Assembly: GCA_028282595.1 (NCBI GenBank)
Contig: JANQHQ010000045.1
Span: forward strand, 1-41,039
Length of the DNA: 41,039 nucleotides
From: Chlorobium sp.
GTDB lineage: Bacteria > Bacteroidota > Chlorobiia > Chlorobiales > Chlorobiaceae
Direction of reading: 5' to 3'
Shown in pieces: positions 1 through 7,357 of the stretch (positions within the stretch are counted from its first letter, which is position 1; each line of letters begins with the position of its first letter). Below the pieces are notes generated by a model. It ran no database searches, was not told the origin of the DNA, and saw only the letters and a list, made by a program, of their open reading frames with translations. The position numbers and the translations under genes are program-made.

Positions 1-167
1 TATTTATTCCGCGTTTCAATTGCTTCGTTGTCCCGACGAGTCGGGATCAAAATCCTCATCCCGACCTGTCGGGACTCCGGTTTCGAAGTTTATCCCGATA
101 CTATCGGGACTCCGTTCGCCTTGCACCCCGATGCAATCGGGACTCATGACAATTAATAGAGATGCCC
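1..167 (+). repeat. MITE-like repeat, copy A (left end cut by window edge)
   Basis: This copy shares a scaffold with the complete copy at 32848-32991, starting inside its left end and finishing with the right terminal repeat AATAGAGATGCCC. Between the scaffold blocks lie four short stem-loops with TCCCGA/TCGGGA arms at 31-46, 59-74, 93-109 and 126-142. It carries no transposase. It ends only 5 bases before the start codon of the hydrogenase protease gene, so it forms that gene's whole visible upstream region. Confidence 0.85.
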
Positions 168-172
168 ATAAT

Positions 173-748
173 ATGCTCAAGTTGCTCATTTTTGGGATTG
201 GAAATCCTGGAAGACAAGATGATGGATTAGGCCCTGAGTTTGTTGAACAGCTCAAACAAAATCTGAATACTTTCGATACGATTCAAATTGATTTTGACAG
301 CAACTATCAATTAAATATCGAGGATGCGGAAACAATAACAAACTATGATCAGGTACTGTTTGCTGATGCTTCCGTTGAATCTTTTGATTCATACAAATTA
401 GAAAAAGTTCTTCCTTCTGATGCAAAAGTTGAATTTACGATGCATGCGGTTTCCCCTTCATTTATTGTTGATTTAAGTCAGAAAATATTTGGGAAGCTAC
501 CTGAAGTTTTTGTTTTACATATCAAAGGGTATGAATGGGAATTAGGTGCGAAAATGACAGAAAGTGCGAAATTTAACCTTGAAAAGTCAATAAAATATAT
601 TAAACGAATCATAGAAACAGAATACCGACTTAACCTACAAGAAACCGGACTCCCGGCGAGTCGTGATGAGGATTTTGATCCCGACAGGTCGGGACCAACG
701 AAACAATTGAAGTACGGAATAAATAAACAGAGGTGCTCCAAAAATTGA
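173..748 (+). CDS. Hydrogenase maturation protease (peptidase M52, HyaD/HoxW type) with repeat-derived C-terminus
   Basis: It probably cleaves the C-terminal extension of a NiFe hydrogenase large subunit after nickel insertion, in the cytoplasm. The M52 signature GIGNPGRQDDGLG lies at residues 7-19. The other family metal-ligand positions are represented by FADASVE and MHAVSP. Family members are about 150-160 residues, and this 191-residue product follows the family only to about residue 157. The rest (from ETGLPASRDEDF onward) is translated from repeat copy B at 641-739. ATG 173 is chosen because everything upstream is repeat copy A; no clear Shine-Dalgarno sequence is visible. The gene is AT-richer than most of the window, which suggests transfer. 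The hydrogenase structural genes are not here and may lie upstream of the window. Confidence 0.85.
   Translation: MLKLLIFGIGNPGRQDDGLGPEFVEQLKQNLNTFDTIQIDFDSNYQLNIEDAETITNYDQVLFADASVESFDSYKLEKVLPSDAKVEFTMHAVSPSFIVDLSQKIFGKLPEVFVLHIKGYEWELGAKMTESAKFNLEKSIKYIKRIIETEYRLNLQETGLPASRDEDFDPDRSGPTKQLKYGINKQRCSKN
641..739 (-). repeat. MITE-like repeat, copy B (half element, inverted)
   Basis: Read on the minus strand this matches the left half of the repeat: a terminal repeat (727-739, two mismatches), TTTATTTATTCCG, a TCCCGA-type hairpin and TCAAAATCCTCAT, ending near GGTTTC. The right half and its terminal repeat are absent. It lies inside the open reading frame of the hydrogenase protease and is inverted relative to copy A, so the two bracket that gene. 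Confidence 0.8.
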
Positions 749-753
749 GCCGA

Positions 754-1734
754 ATGAATCTCAATTGTAAATACTTAGGGCTTGATCTTAAAAATCCATT
801 GATTGTTTCAAGCTCAAATCTCACCGGTGAGTTAGAACAAATACAGGCTATTGGAAAAGCAGGTGCAGCAGCACTGGTGGTTAAATCAATTTTCGAGGAG
901 CAGATCACGGGCGATTCCAGGCATCAATTGCTTCAAAAAGAAGAGTATTTTTGGTTTAAGGACGCTGCGGATGTGGTGGATACGCTGCAAAAAGCCAGAA
1001 GCGTTCAACTGCATACGAGGTTAATTAATGAAGCCAGCCGACAAATTCAAATCCCTGTGATCGCAAGTATTAATTGTGTCAGTAATGGAAATTGGGTGTC
1101 TTATGCACATCAAGTGGAACAGGCCGGTGCAAGCGCCCTTGAATTAAATATGGGCATTTTCCCCAAAGATCAATACCAGTCCGGAAAAGATATTGAAGAT
1201 GTTTATGTGGATATCGTTAAGTCTATCGTCCATCAGGTCAAAATTCCTGTATCGGTTAAACTTGGGCATTATTTCACCAATCCTTTGAATATCGGGAAAA
1301 AACTAAAAGAAGCCGGCGCACAAGGCGTGGTATTATTCAATCGTTACTATCAAACAGACATTGATATCCATCAAATGAAGCTGCTTAACGGCCACATATA
1401 TTCTACAGCGGCTGAAATCACCTTGCCATTGCGCTGGGTCGCACTGTTCCAGCGAGAAAAAATCGGGTTGGATATTTCAGCTTCAACAGGCGTTCATAAT
1501 GCTTCAGGGTTGATCAAACAATTGCTTGCAGGCGCCGATACCGTTCAGGTTAATTCAGTTCTGTATCATAAAGGGATAGAGTTCATTTCACATATTCTGG
1601 GAGGTTTAACCGATTGGATGCAGGAAAAAGGTTATGAACATATTGACGATTTCAAGGGCGCCATTCTGAAAGATCCGATGAATCAAACTGCTTTTGAGAG
1701 GATACAATTCATGAAAAGAAATTTTGAGGTTTGA
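754..1734 (+). CDS. Dihydroorotate dehydrogenase-like flavoprotein
   Basis: This is a TIM-barrel FMN protein of the PyrD-related group, 326 residues. YLGLDLKNPLIVSSSNLTG at the N-terminus, the glycine-rich AGAAALVVKSIFEEQI, SVKLG near the middle and the late STGVHN and GADTVQV segments match the FMN-barrel pattern. The group often annotated as DHOD-like has no firmly assigned substrate; a true pyrimidine role is uncertain, and pyrK lies far away at 38.3 kb. ATG 754 is preferred over an in-frame GTG at 733, which falls inside the terminal repeat of copy B. It starts 5 bases after the protease stop. Base composition is AT-rich like the protease gene, so both probably arrived together. Confidence 0.75.
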   Translation: MNLNCKYLGLDLKNPLIVSSSNLTGELEQIQAIGKAGAAALVVKSIFEEQITGDSRHQLLQKEEYFWFKDAADVVDTLQKARSVQLHTRLINEASRQIQIPVIASINCVSNGNWVSYAHQVEQAGASALELNMGIFPKDQYQSGKDIEDVYVDIVKSIVHQVKIPVSVKLGHYFTNPLNIGKKLKEAGAQGVVLFNRYYQTDIDIHQMKLLNGHIYSTAAEITLPLRWVALFQREKIGLDISASTGVHNASGLIKQLLAGADTVQVNSVLYHKGIEFISHILGGLTDWMQEKGYEHIDDFKGAILKDPMNQTAFERIQFMKRNFEV

Positions 1735-1800
1735 TCACCACTATTCACCTGGACCTCAAAGCCCTTGCCGCCCAGGCGCTCGAAGAAGGAAAAAACAGAC

Positions 1801-2709
1801 TTATCCCGCCGTCTTCTTTCTTCCGGTTATGAAGAACAGGACGAGAAGCAGAGCCAGTCCGGCGAGAATGAACGGCCAGAGGGAGACCGCACCGATCAGA
1901 AAAAGCATGAAGTTGTTCCAGCCGTCGCTGAGCGCAACCCGGAACTGTGAGGCGAAACCGACACTCTCGGGCTTGAGCTGGTAGAAGGTGATCGTGAGCG
2001 TACTGAACCCCGTCCTGTTCTCGAGGTATTTCAGACGCCCTTCGAACGACTCGATATCGGCTCGGACCCGTCCGAGAGCGCGCTCCACCTCAAGGATGTC
2101 GCGCACCGTTTTCGCCTTCGACAGGATGCCCAGATAGCGCTTCTCGGTCTCCTTCTTTACCGCGAGCCGCCGTGAAACATCGATGAAATCCTCCGTCACG
2201 TCCCGCGCGGAAACCGTCTTGCTGTCGAAACGCCGCACGCTCTTTTCGAGATCGGAAACCAGCGCCCCGAAGTTGTCCGCGGGCACGCGGATCACAAGAC
2301 GCTCCTCGATCCGGTCGTCGTATTTGTACTGCCGCTCTTCGGACAGATAACCCTTGTGCAGCGTCACAAGCGTATCGATCCCCGTGCGGGTAGCCGCCAG
2401 ATCCGACGTCTCGAAGACGATCTGCCCCTCGCGAATGATTTTCGGGCTCTCGATCCTGATGGTCCCGCCGTCGTCCGCCGTCGGACCGGCAAGGGAAACC
2501 GGAGACGGTGCGGGGCTTTCCGCCGCCCGGAAACGCTCGGCGGAAGCTCCGGGAAGATCGGGGAGCGCCTTCTGCACGGCATCGGACCCGTTGCCGCCGC
2601 AGGACACCACGAGGAACGGCAAAAGAAACACAAGCAGGAAACCCGCAAGAGCCTTCACACGCCGGGGCGGCGTGATCGATCCCGAAGAACATGCTTCAGG
2701 AGCAGGCAT
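1801..2709 (-). CDS. DUF4349 lipoprotein with C-terminal membrane anchor
   Basis: This is a 302-residue envelope protein of unknown biochemical role. Residues 18-37 form a signal peptide ending in the lipobox VVSC, which predicts lipidation at Cys37. The DUF4349 core (GQIVFETSDL to the charged, coiled-coil-like KTVRDILEVERALGRVR) fills the middle, and a hydrophobic helix lies near residues 268-292, followed by a GRKKTAG tail. The ATG overlaps the stop of the upstream FKBP gene (TGATG arrangement), which suggests translational coupling. An in-frame GTG at 2658 would give a neater 20-residue signal peptide and is a credible alternative start. Confidence 0.78.
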   Translation of the reverse strand: MPAPEACSSGSITPPRRVKALAGFLLVFLLPFLVVSCGGNGSDAVQKALPDLPGASAERFRAAESPAPSPVSLAGPTADDGGTIRIESPKIIREGQIVFETSDLAATRTGIDTLVTLHKGYLSEERQYKYDDRIEERLVIRVPADNFGALVSDLEKSVRRFDSKTVSARDVTEDFIDVSRRLAVKKETEKRYLGILSKAKTVRDILEVERALGRVRADIESFEGRLKYLENRTGFSTLTITFYQLKPESVGFASQFRVALSDGWNNFMLFLIGAVSLWPFILAGLALLLVLFFITGRKKTAG

Positions 2710-3137
2710 CAGACGATTTCGACCAGTTCTATTGCAAAGGTGAGATCCATGCCCGCAAGGGGATGGTTGGCGTCGATCACGATTCCGCTTTCGGTCACGT
2801 CGGTGACGAGCACGATCGCCGTCTGACCGTCGGCCATGCCCACCTGCAACTGCTGTCCGACAGCGACTTCGAGATCCGGGGGGAGCTGTTCCCGTCTGAC
2901 CTCGGTAACCAGTTCCTGGCTTCGCGCGCCGTATGCATCGCCCGCATCGACCGTCGTCTCGGTCGATTCTCCCGGCTGCATGCCGATAACCGCTCGCTCG
3001 AAACCGGGAATGACGGCGCCGTCTCCTATGGTGAACTCCAGAGGCTGACGATCCGCGGACGTATCGAAAACGCTTCCGTCGTCAAGCTTTCCGGTATAGT
3101 GAACTTTGACCCTGTCTCCTTTTTTTGCCTCTGGCAT
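2709..3137 (-). CDS. FKBP-type peptidyl-prolyl cis-trans isomerase (SlyD-like)
   Basis: This 142-residue protein catalyses prolyl isomerisation and probably acts as a folding helper. VKVHYTGKLDDGSVFDTS followed by PLEFTIGDGAVIPGFERAVIGM is the FKBP fold with a SlyD-like inserted flap in the middle (AGDAYGARSQELV). There is no metal-binding histidine-rich tail and no signal peptide, so it is likely cytoplasmic. The start at 3137 is fixed by a strong Shine-Dalgarno (GAGGAGGAA) about 9 bases upstream; a longer in-frame ATG at 3185 has none. It is the first gene of a two-gene unit with the DUF4349 lipoprotein. Confidence 0.92.
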   Translation of the reverse strand: MPEAKKGDRVKVHYTGKLDDGSVFDTSADRQPLEFTIGDGAVIPGFERAVIGMQPGESTETTVDAGDAYGARSQELVTEVRREQLPPDLEVAVGQQLQVGMADGQTAIVLVTDVTESGIVIDANHPLAGMDLTFAIELVEIV

Positions 3138-3428
3138 ATACTCTATTCCTCCTCGGTTTTCTTGTACGATTTTCCGGTCAGCCAATCAACCATCGCCAGA
3201 ACATCGGCAGGCAACACCCTGGAAACAATCGACCATCAGCAGACAAGCTATAGAAAAATATCCTAAGATCACACCACAAACTCCGCACGGCGGAACCCTC
3301 CCCTGTTTTGTTATTACGTCACTATACCGTAGATTACTCCATCGTTTCGGTTGAACAACAGAACAAGACAGCCGAGGCGGACAAGCAGTTTACCCCCATA
3401 CCCGACAATCGAAAAAACAACACATCGC

Positions 3429-4109
3429 ATGAAAAAAGCGTGCTCTCTTCTGGCGATTGCAGCCCTTGTGACGGGCTTGCAGGCCCCCGCTTCGGCAGGC
3501 GCCCCCTATGCATCCGGCAACATCGGCATCTCATGGTTCACCGACCTCGACGCCACCGAAACGGATCTCGAGGATCGCGAAGTCTATTCCTGGGAAGTCT
3601 CGACGAAGTCGGGCATCACTCTCGCCGCCGCCCTGGGTTATGACTTCGGCGCGGCCCGCCTCGAAGCCGAAATCGGCTACCAGAGCAACGAAGCCGCCGA
3701 AGCCGTCTATCTGGACGATGGCGATTCCTCTAAGGAGGACTTCACCGGGGACGTCTCGGTAACGACCTTCATGCTCAACGGCTACTACGATCTCAAACCG
3801 ATGCAGAGCTCCGACATCGAGATCTTCGTTACGGCAGGCGTCGGGGGCGCGTTCTACAACTTCGACGACGTCGGTATTGCCGACGAGGTGGATGAAATCG
3901 GCACGGTCAACGGCAGCACCTGGGCATACCAGCTCGGGGCGGGCCTTTCCTACCCCGTCGGCGAAAACATCCGGATCGAAGGCCGTTACCGCTACTTCAA
4001 GACAGCGGAGTTCACGACAAACGACGACTTTGCCGGTTTCGACGACGAAGCCTACAACCTCGATATCGAGAGCCATTCGCTTCTGGTCGGCCTGAGGTAC
4101 GATCTCTGA
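3429..4109 (+). CDS. Outer-membrane beta-barrel protein
   Basis: This 226-residue exported protein starts with a signal peptide of about 23 residues ending in PASA, before a barrel of the OmpA-like/porin family (OMP_b-brl type). Alternating hydrophobic strands are visible (GITLAAALGYDFGAARLEAE, VTTFMLNGYYDL, FVTAGVGGAFYNFD, YQLGAGLSYPV, IRIEGRYRYF), and it ends in LLVGLRYDL, close to the aromatic-terminal signature used for barrel insertion. The acidic loops between strands suit a surface protein. Ligand or function is unknown. It is followed 25 bases later by a bidirectional terminator. The region upstream (3138-3428) is the divergent control region shared with the FKBP gene; no other gene is seen there. 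Confidence 0.82.
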   Translation: MKKACSLLAIAALVTGLQAPASAGAPYASGNIGISWFTDLDATETDLEDREVYSWEVSTKSGITLAAALGYDFGAARLEAEIGYQSNEAAEAVYLDDGDSSKEDFTGDVSVTTFMLNGYYDLKPMQSSDIEIFVTAGVGGAFYNFDDVGIADEVDEIGTVNGSTWAYQLGAGLSYPVGENIRIEGRYRYFKTAEFTTNDDFAGFDDEAYNLDIESHSLLVGLRYDL

Positions 4110-4133
4110 CCTTTCCGGCACAGCGCTCCCATC

Positions 4134-4164
4134 GAAAAGAGGCCCGCATGGCGGGCCTCTTTTT
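4134..4164. terminator. Bidirectional intrinsic terminator
   Basis: A perfect 10-bp stem AGAGGCCCGC/GCGGGCCTCT with loop ATG is flanked by an A-run on the left and a T-run on the right. It lies between the convergent barrel protein and MscS genes and can stop transcription from both sides. Confidence 0.92.
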
Positions 4165-5234
4165 CATCCATCTCCCCCCGTTTCCTCCACCCTGATTTTC
4201 GGCAGGGCTCCGGGATGGTTCTCCCGGAGAAAGCGGAGCAGGCTTTCACGGACGTGGCAGCGAAGGTTCCAGGCGTCGGAGGAGTCCGCGGCGCTGACGA
4301 GCGCCCGAAGTTCGAGGCTTTTCTCGGTGGCGTCGGTCACCTGCAGGTTGACGACGCGCTTGTCCCAGAGGGGCGACGCGGCAACGACGCGTTCGAGTTC
4401 CCGGCGAAGAGCGTCGATATCGACCGAATAGTCCGCATGGAGTCGGACACTTCCCGTCAGCCCGGCCGAGGTTCTGGTCCAGTTCTCGAACGGGGTCTCG
4501 ATAAAATGGTTGACGGGAACGATCAGACGGCGGTCATCCCAGATACGCACGACCACATAGGTCAACGTGATCTCCTCGATCCTTCCCCACTTGTTCTCGA
4601 CGATAACCACGTCATCGATGCGGATAGGCTGGGTTACGGCGATCTGGATCCCCGCCAGAAGCATGGCGATACTCTTCTGGGCTGCGAATCCGAGAATGAT
4701 CCCCGCCAGGCCCGCCGAGGCCAGCAGACTGACACCGACCTGGCGGACGGTATCGAAGGTCATCAATACGCCGGCGGCCGCAATGACGACGATGATCACG
4801 TTGAGCACCTTCCGGGTGAGATCGAGATGCGTCGCAAGCTTGCGCGCCTCGAGATTGTCGGACTTTTCGAGTTCGCTCCTCCTGATGAACACGGAACCCG
4901 TCTCGGCAATGATCCGCATGGCGAGCCAGGCGGAGACGACGATAGCGCCTACCGACACCAGATGCGAGACCGCGCCGGAAAACGGCTCCGGCAGCGAGAA
5001 AAAGCGTTGCAGCAACAACAGGAGCAAGAGAGCGAACAGCAGCCTCGCCGGCATGTAGAGCCGCTCGAAGGAGAAGGAACGACCGCTTTCAAAAGGAAAC
5101 CGGACGGCACGGACCAAGCGTTTGAGGAGCGAGTTCGCCACGCCGTAAAGCAGAAGTCCCAGAACGGCCGCGGCCGCGGGCACGAGGATTCTCGAAGGGT
5201 CCTGCCGGATCAGACTGTCTATGGCCTCTGTCAT
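4164..5234 (-). CDS. MscS-family mechanosensitive ion channel
   Basis: This 356-residue inner-membrane channel probably releases solutes on hypo-osmotic shock. Hydrophobic segments fall near residues 15-35, 57-77, 86-106, 131-152 and 158-185. The last is the pore helix, with small residues in SLLASAGLAGIILGFAAQ, followed by the conserved cytoplasmic beta domain (IRIDDVVIVENKWGRIEEITL, with VVVRIWDDRRLIVPVNHFIE). The C-terminal alpha/beta domain is short and the N-terminus has no large periplasmic extension, so this is the small MscS type with extra N-terminal helices. ATG 5234 is chosen over a TTG at 5276; neither has a clear ribosome site. Confidence 0.9.
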   Translation of the reverse strand: MTEAIDSLIRQDPSRILVPAAAAVLGLLLYGVANSLLKRLVRAVRFPFESGRSFSFERLYMPARLLFALLLLLLLQRFFSLPEPFSGAVSHLVSVGAIVVSAWLAMRIIAETGSVFIRRSELEKSDNLEARKLATHLDLTRKVLNVIIVVIAAAGVLMTFDTVRQVGVSLLASAGLAGIILGFAAQKSIAMLLAGIQIAVTQPIRIDDVVIVENKWGRIEEITLTYVVVRIWDDRRLIVPVNHFIETPFENWTRTSAGLTGSVRLHADYSVDIDALRRELERVVAASPLWDKRVVNLQVTDATEKSLELRALVSAADSSDAWNLRCHVRESLLRFLRENHPGALPKIRVEETGGDG

Positions 5235-5301
5235 GGTCACGATTGTTTGGGGCGCTTCCGGGATTCGGGCGTGCAATCACCGGTCGGGAGAAAACGAGCG
5301 C

Positions 5302-6501
5302 TCAGAGGCGCCCTGCCCGTTGCGCCTCCGAGAGCGAACGGGAAACGCAATCCTCGATCGCCATTCCCCCGAAGTAGTTCCCGCCGAGAAGAATGCTCTT
5401 GCCTTCCAGCATGGCATCCATCGTTCCCAGCCACGCCCTGTGACCCACACGCAGCGACGGTACGGTATTCACAGCCGCAAAGCTGTAAGCGATTTTCGAC
5501 CTGTCGATTCCCAGGACTTCACCGATCCGCCGGAACATGCTCTCCTCATCAAGTCCCGGTTTGAAATGAAAGCTGAATCCGCGCCACATATCGTCGGGGA
5601 CCGTATCGCGGGAGACGGCCGAGAAGAAGATATCGTCAGGGGAAATGAGTGCCGCAACCGGCTTGAGAGACATATCGCTTTTCCTCACCGCCACCGCAAG
5701 GGAGTCGACGCTTGCAGCCTGCAGTTTCGCAAGGTGCTCCGAAATGCCCGGCTCGATCGTCTGAAGCAGCAGCGAAGCGACAGCCGAGGGCACGGCGAGC
5801 GCCAGCGCGGAGGCGGAATAGGTCTCACCGGTTTTCGTGGTAACGGCGTAGCGCCCCTCGAACGCCTCGATCCCCGCGACTTCCTGCCCGGTAAACACGT
5901 TGATGCCCCTGCTTTTGGCGATGCCTTTCGCAACCGACTGCAGCCCCCCCTTGAAGGTGTAGTTTTTCAGGACTTCCTTGCGCTTCGGGCGGGATTTGAA
6001 CATCATGTCGGCCGGAAAATCATCGGTCGGCTGGGAAGGAACGGCGTTGAGAAAGTGACGCAAGGTACCGTTGTAGTTTTTTTCACCGACGATTTTCGAG
6101 TAATACTCCCTGACGCTCAGCCCGTCCTTCTTGAGCTTGCGCGAAAAGAAATTCGGAAAGGATTTCAGAGCCTCGAAAATATCGAGCTGTGAGACGATCG
6201 ATGTCACCCGACCGTCCACGAAGAGCGAAAACGGGACCTTTTCCCGCGGTATGATACTGTCGGTCATGCCGCAAGCATCGACGATATCGAGCAGGTTCTG
6301 GTAGGAGTTGTAGCAGGTATGAGCCCCGAGTTCCATCCAGAAATCGCCGCCGCAAGCCCCCCGGTAATGATGCGAATGGAAGGAACCGCCGACGTTCGGG
6401 TTCTTTTCGAGAAGCGTGGTTTTCATGCCGGCCCGCGCGCAGAAGTAGGCGAGGCTGAGCCCGCTGATACCGCCCCCGACGATCACGACGTCACTTTTCA
6501 T
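5302..6501 (-). CDS. Protoporphyrinogen-oxidase-like FAD-dependent oxidoreductase
   Basis: This 399-residue flavoprotein has a perfect dinucleotide-binding start (VVIVGGGISGLSLAYFCARAG, Glu at the end of the second strand in TLLEKN) and the GGSFHS continuation typical of the amine oxidase/PPO superfamily. The C-terminal FAD contact appears as ILLGGNYFGGMAIEDCVSRS, matching the HemY-type ending. Oxidation of protoporphyrinogen IX in haem and bacteriochlorophyll synthesis is the most likely role, but related desaturases and amine oxidases share these motifs. No other tetrapyrrole gene is adjacent. It precedes the mscS gene by 67 bases and could be co-transcribed with it. Confidence 0.68.
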   Translation of the reverse strand: MKSDVVIVGGGISGLSLAYFCARAGMKTTLLEKNPNVGGSFHSHHYRGACGGDFWMELGAHTCYNSYQNLLDIVDACGMTDSIIPREKVPFSLFVDGRVTSIVSQLDIFEALKSFPNFFSRKLKKDGLSVREYYSKIVGEKNYNGTLRHFLNAVPSQPTDDFPADMMFKSRPKRKEVLKNYTFKGGLQSVAKGIAKSRGINVFTGQEVAGIEAFEGRYAVTTKTGETYSASALALAVPSAVASLLLQTIEPGISEHLAKLQAASVDSLAVAVRKSDMSLKPVAALISPDDIFFSAVSRDTVPDDMWRGFSFHFKPGLDEESMFRRIGEVLGIDRSKIAYSFAAVNTVPSLRVGHRAWLGTMDAMLEGKSILLGGNYFGGMAIEDCVSRSLSEAQRAGRL

Positions 6502-6604
6502 GTATAGACCTGTTTTAAGCGTTTTTCACAAAACCTGTTGCGCGTAATTTAGTGAAATAAGGAGAGAAGACCATCCGCCGCGGATTTTCCGTTTTCGGGG
6601 CTGT

Positions 6605-7147
6605 TCAGCGATGTATCGCCGGCCCCTCGTAGCCGCCTTCCCGGTAGCTTTGCACGTACCGCACGTAGTTTTCCGGCGACTCCTCGATCGTGCGGCGCTC
6701 CGCGTCGGTGATCGGCCGCATCACCCTGGCCGGCACGCCGGCCACCAGCGTTCCCGAGGGTACGGTGAACCCCTGCCTCACGAGAGCCCCCGCAGCGACG
6801 ACGGAGTAGGGTTCGACAACGCAATCATCGAGCAGCACCGCCCCCATGCCGATCAGAACATGGTCGCGTACCGTACAGGCGTGCAGCACCGCCGCGTGCC
6901 CGATGGTCACGTTGCTGCCGATATCGAGCGGTCCGGTGTCGTGCGTCACATGAAGGGTTGCGTTGTCCTGAACGCTTGTCTTCGAGCCGATAGTGATCGG
7001 ACAGACGTCTCCGCGGATCACGGTGTTGAACCAGACACTCGAATGCTCCCCGACGGTCACATCACCGATAACCCGTGCCCCGTCGGCGAGAAAGACCGAT
7101 GCGTGCAGTTTCGGGTGAACACCTTTATAGGGTAGTACTGTCGTCAT
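6605..7147 (-). CDS. Gamma-carbonic-anhydrase-family hexapeptide-repeat protein
   Basis: This 180-residue left-handed beta-helix protein of the YrdA/PaaY/CaiE group forms trimers with metal at subunit interfaces. Hexapeptide turns run from VFLADGARVIGDVTVGEHSSVW to GMGAVLLDDCVVEPYSVVAAG. The metal histidines are seen in LHVTHDTG and the IGHAAVLHACTV segment. Arg in NTVIRGD is the conserved position. Whether it hydrates CO2 or has another role is open, as many members are inactive in vitro. ATG 7147 is supported by an AAGAGG site about 10 bases upstream; the frame runs on upstream into repeat copy C but that part is not used. Confidence 0.85.
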   Translation of the reverse strand: MTTVLPYKGVHPKLHASVFLADGARVIGDVTVGEHSSVWFNTVIRGDVCPITIGSKTSVQDNATLHVTHDTGPLDIGSNVTIGHAAVLHACTVRDHVLIGMGAVLLDDCVVEPYSVVAAGALVRQGFTVPSGTLVAGVPARVMRPITDAERRTIEESPENYVRYVQSYREGGYEGPAIHR

Positions 7148-7186
7148 GAGAGAAACCTCTTTTCTTTTGGTTGGCAAAACGTAACG

Positions 7187-7251
7187 TCCGGCGGGATGAG
7201 GGTTTCGATCCCGACTCGCCGGGACGACGGAATACATAAATAGAGGTGCCC
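7187..7251 (-). repeat. MITE-like repeat, copy C (half element)
   Basis: On the minus strand it reads GGGCACCTCTATTTATGTATTCCG, then a TCCCGgcgagTCGGGA hairpin and a CCTCAT block. These are the same left half as copy B, with a short internal deletion of the CGTTTCAATTGC stretch. It sits in the 210-bp divergent region between the carbonic-anhydrase-family gene and the CphA-like gene, about 40 bases upstream of the former's start. Confidence 0.75.
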
Positions 7252-7357
7252 ATAAGTACAAAAGAACGTATCTTATACATGTATCGGAAACCCCTGTAAC
7301 CGTTTTCTCTTCATCCGGAATTCACATCCGCCGGCCTCCTATCCCGTACAACGTCTT

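Noticed and set aside
2354..3266. Long plus-strand open frames opposite the DUF4349 and FKBP genes
   Set aside because: They mirror real minus-strand genes, have Arg/Pro-rich composition and no family motif; GC-rich codon use leaves the complementary frames open.
4215..6192. Open frames of over 300 codons opposite mscS and the flavoprotein
   Set aside because: The opposite strand encodes well-recognised proteins; the antisense products have no motifs.
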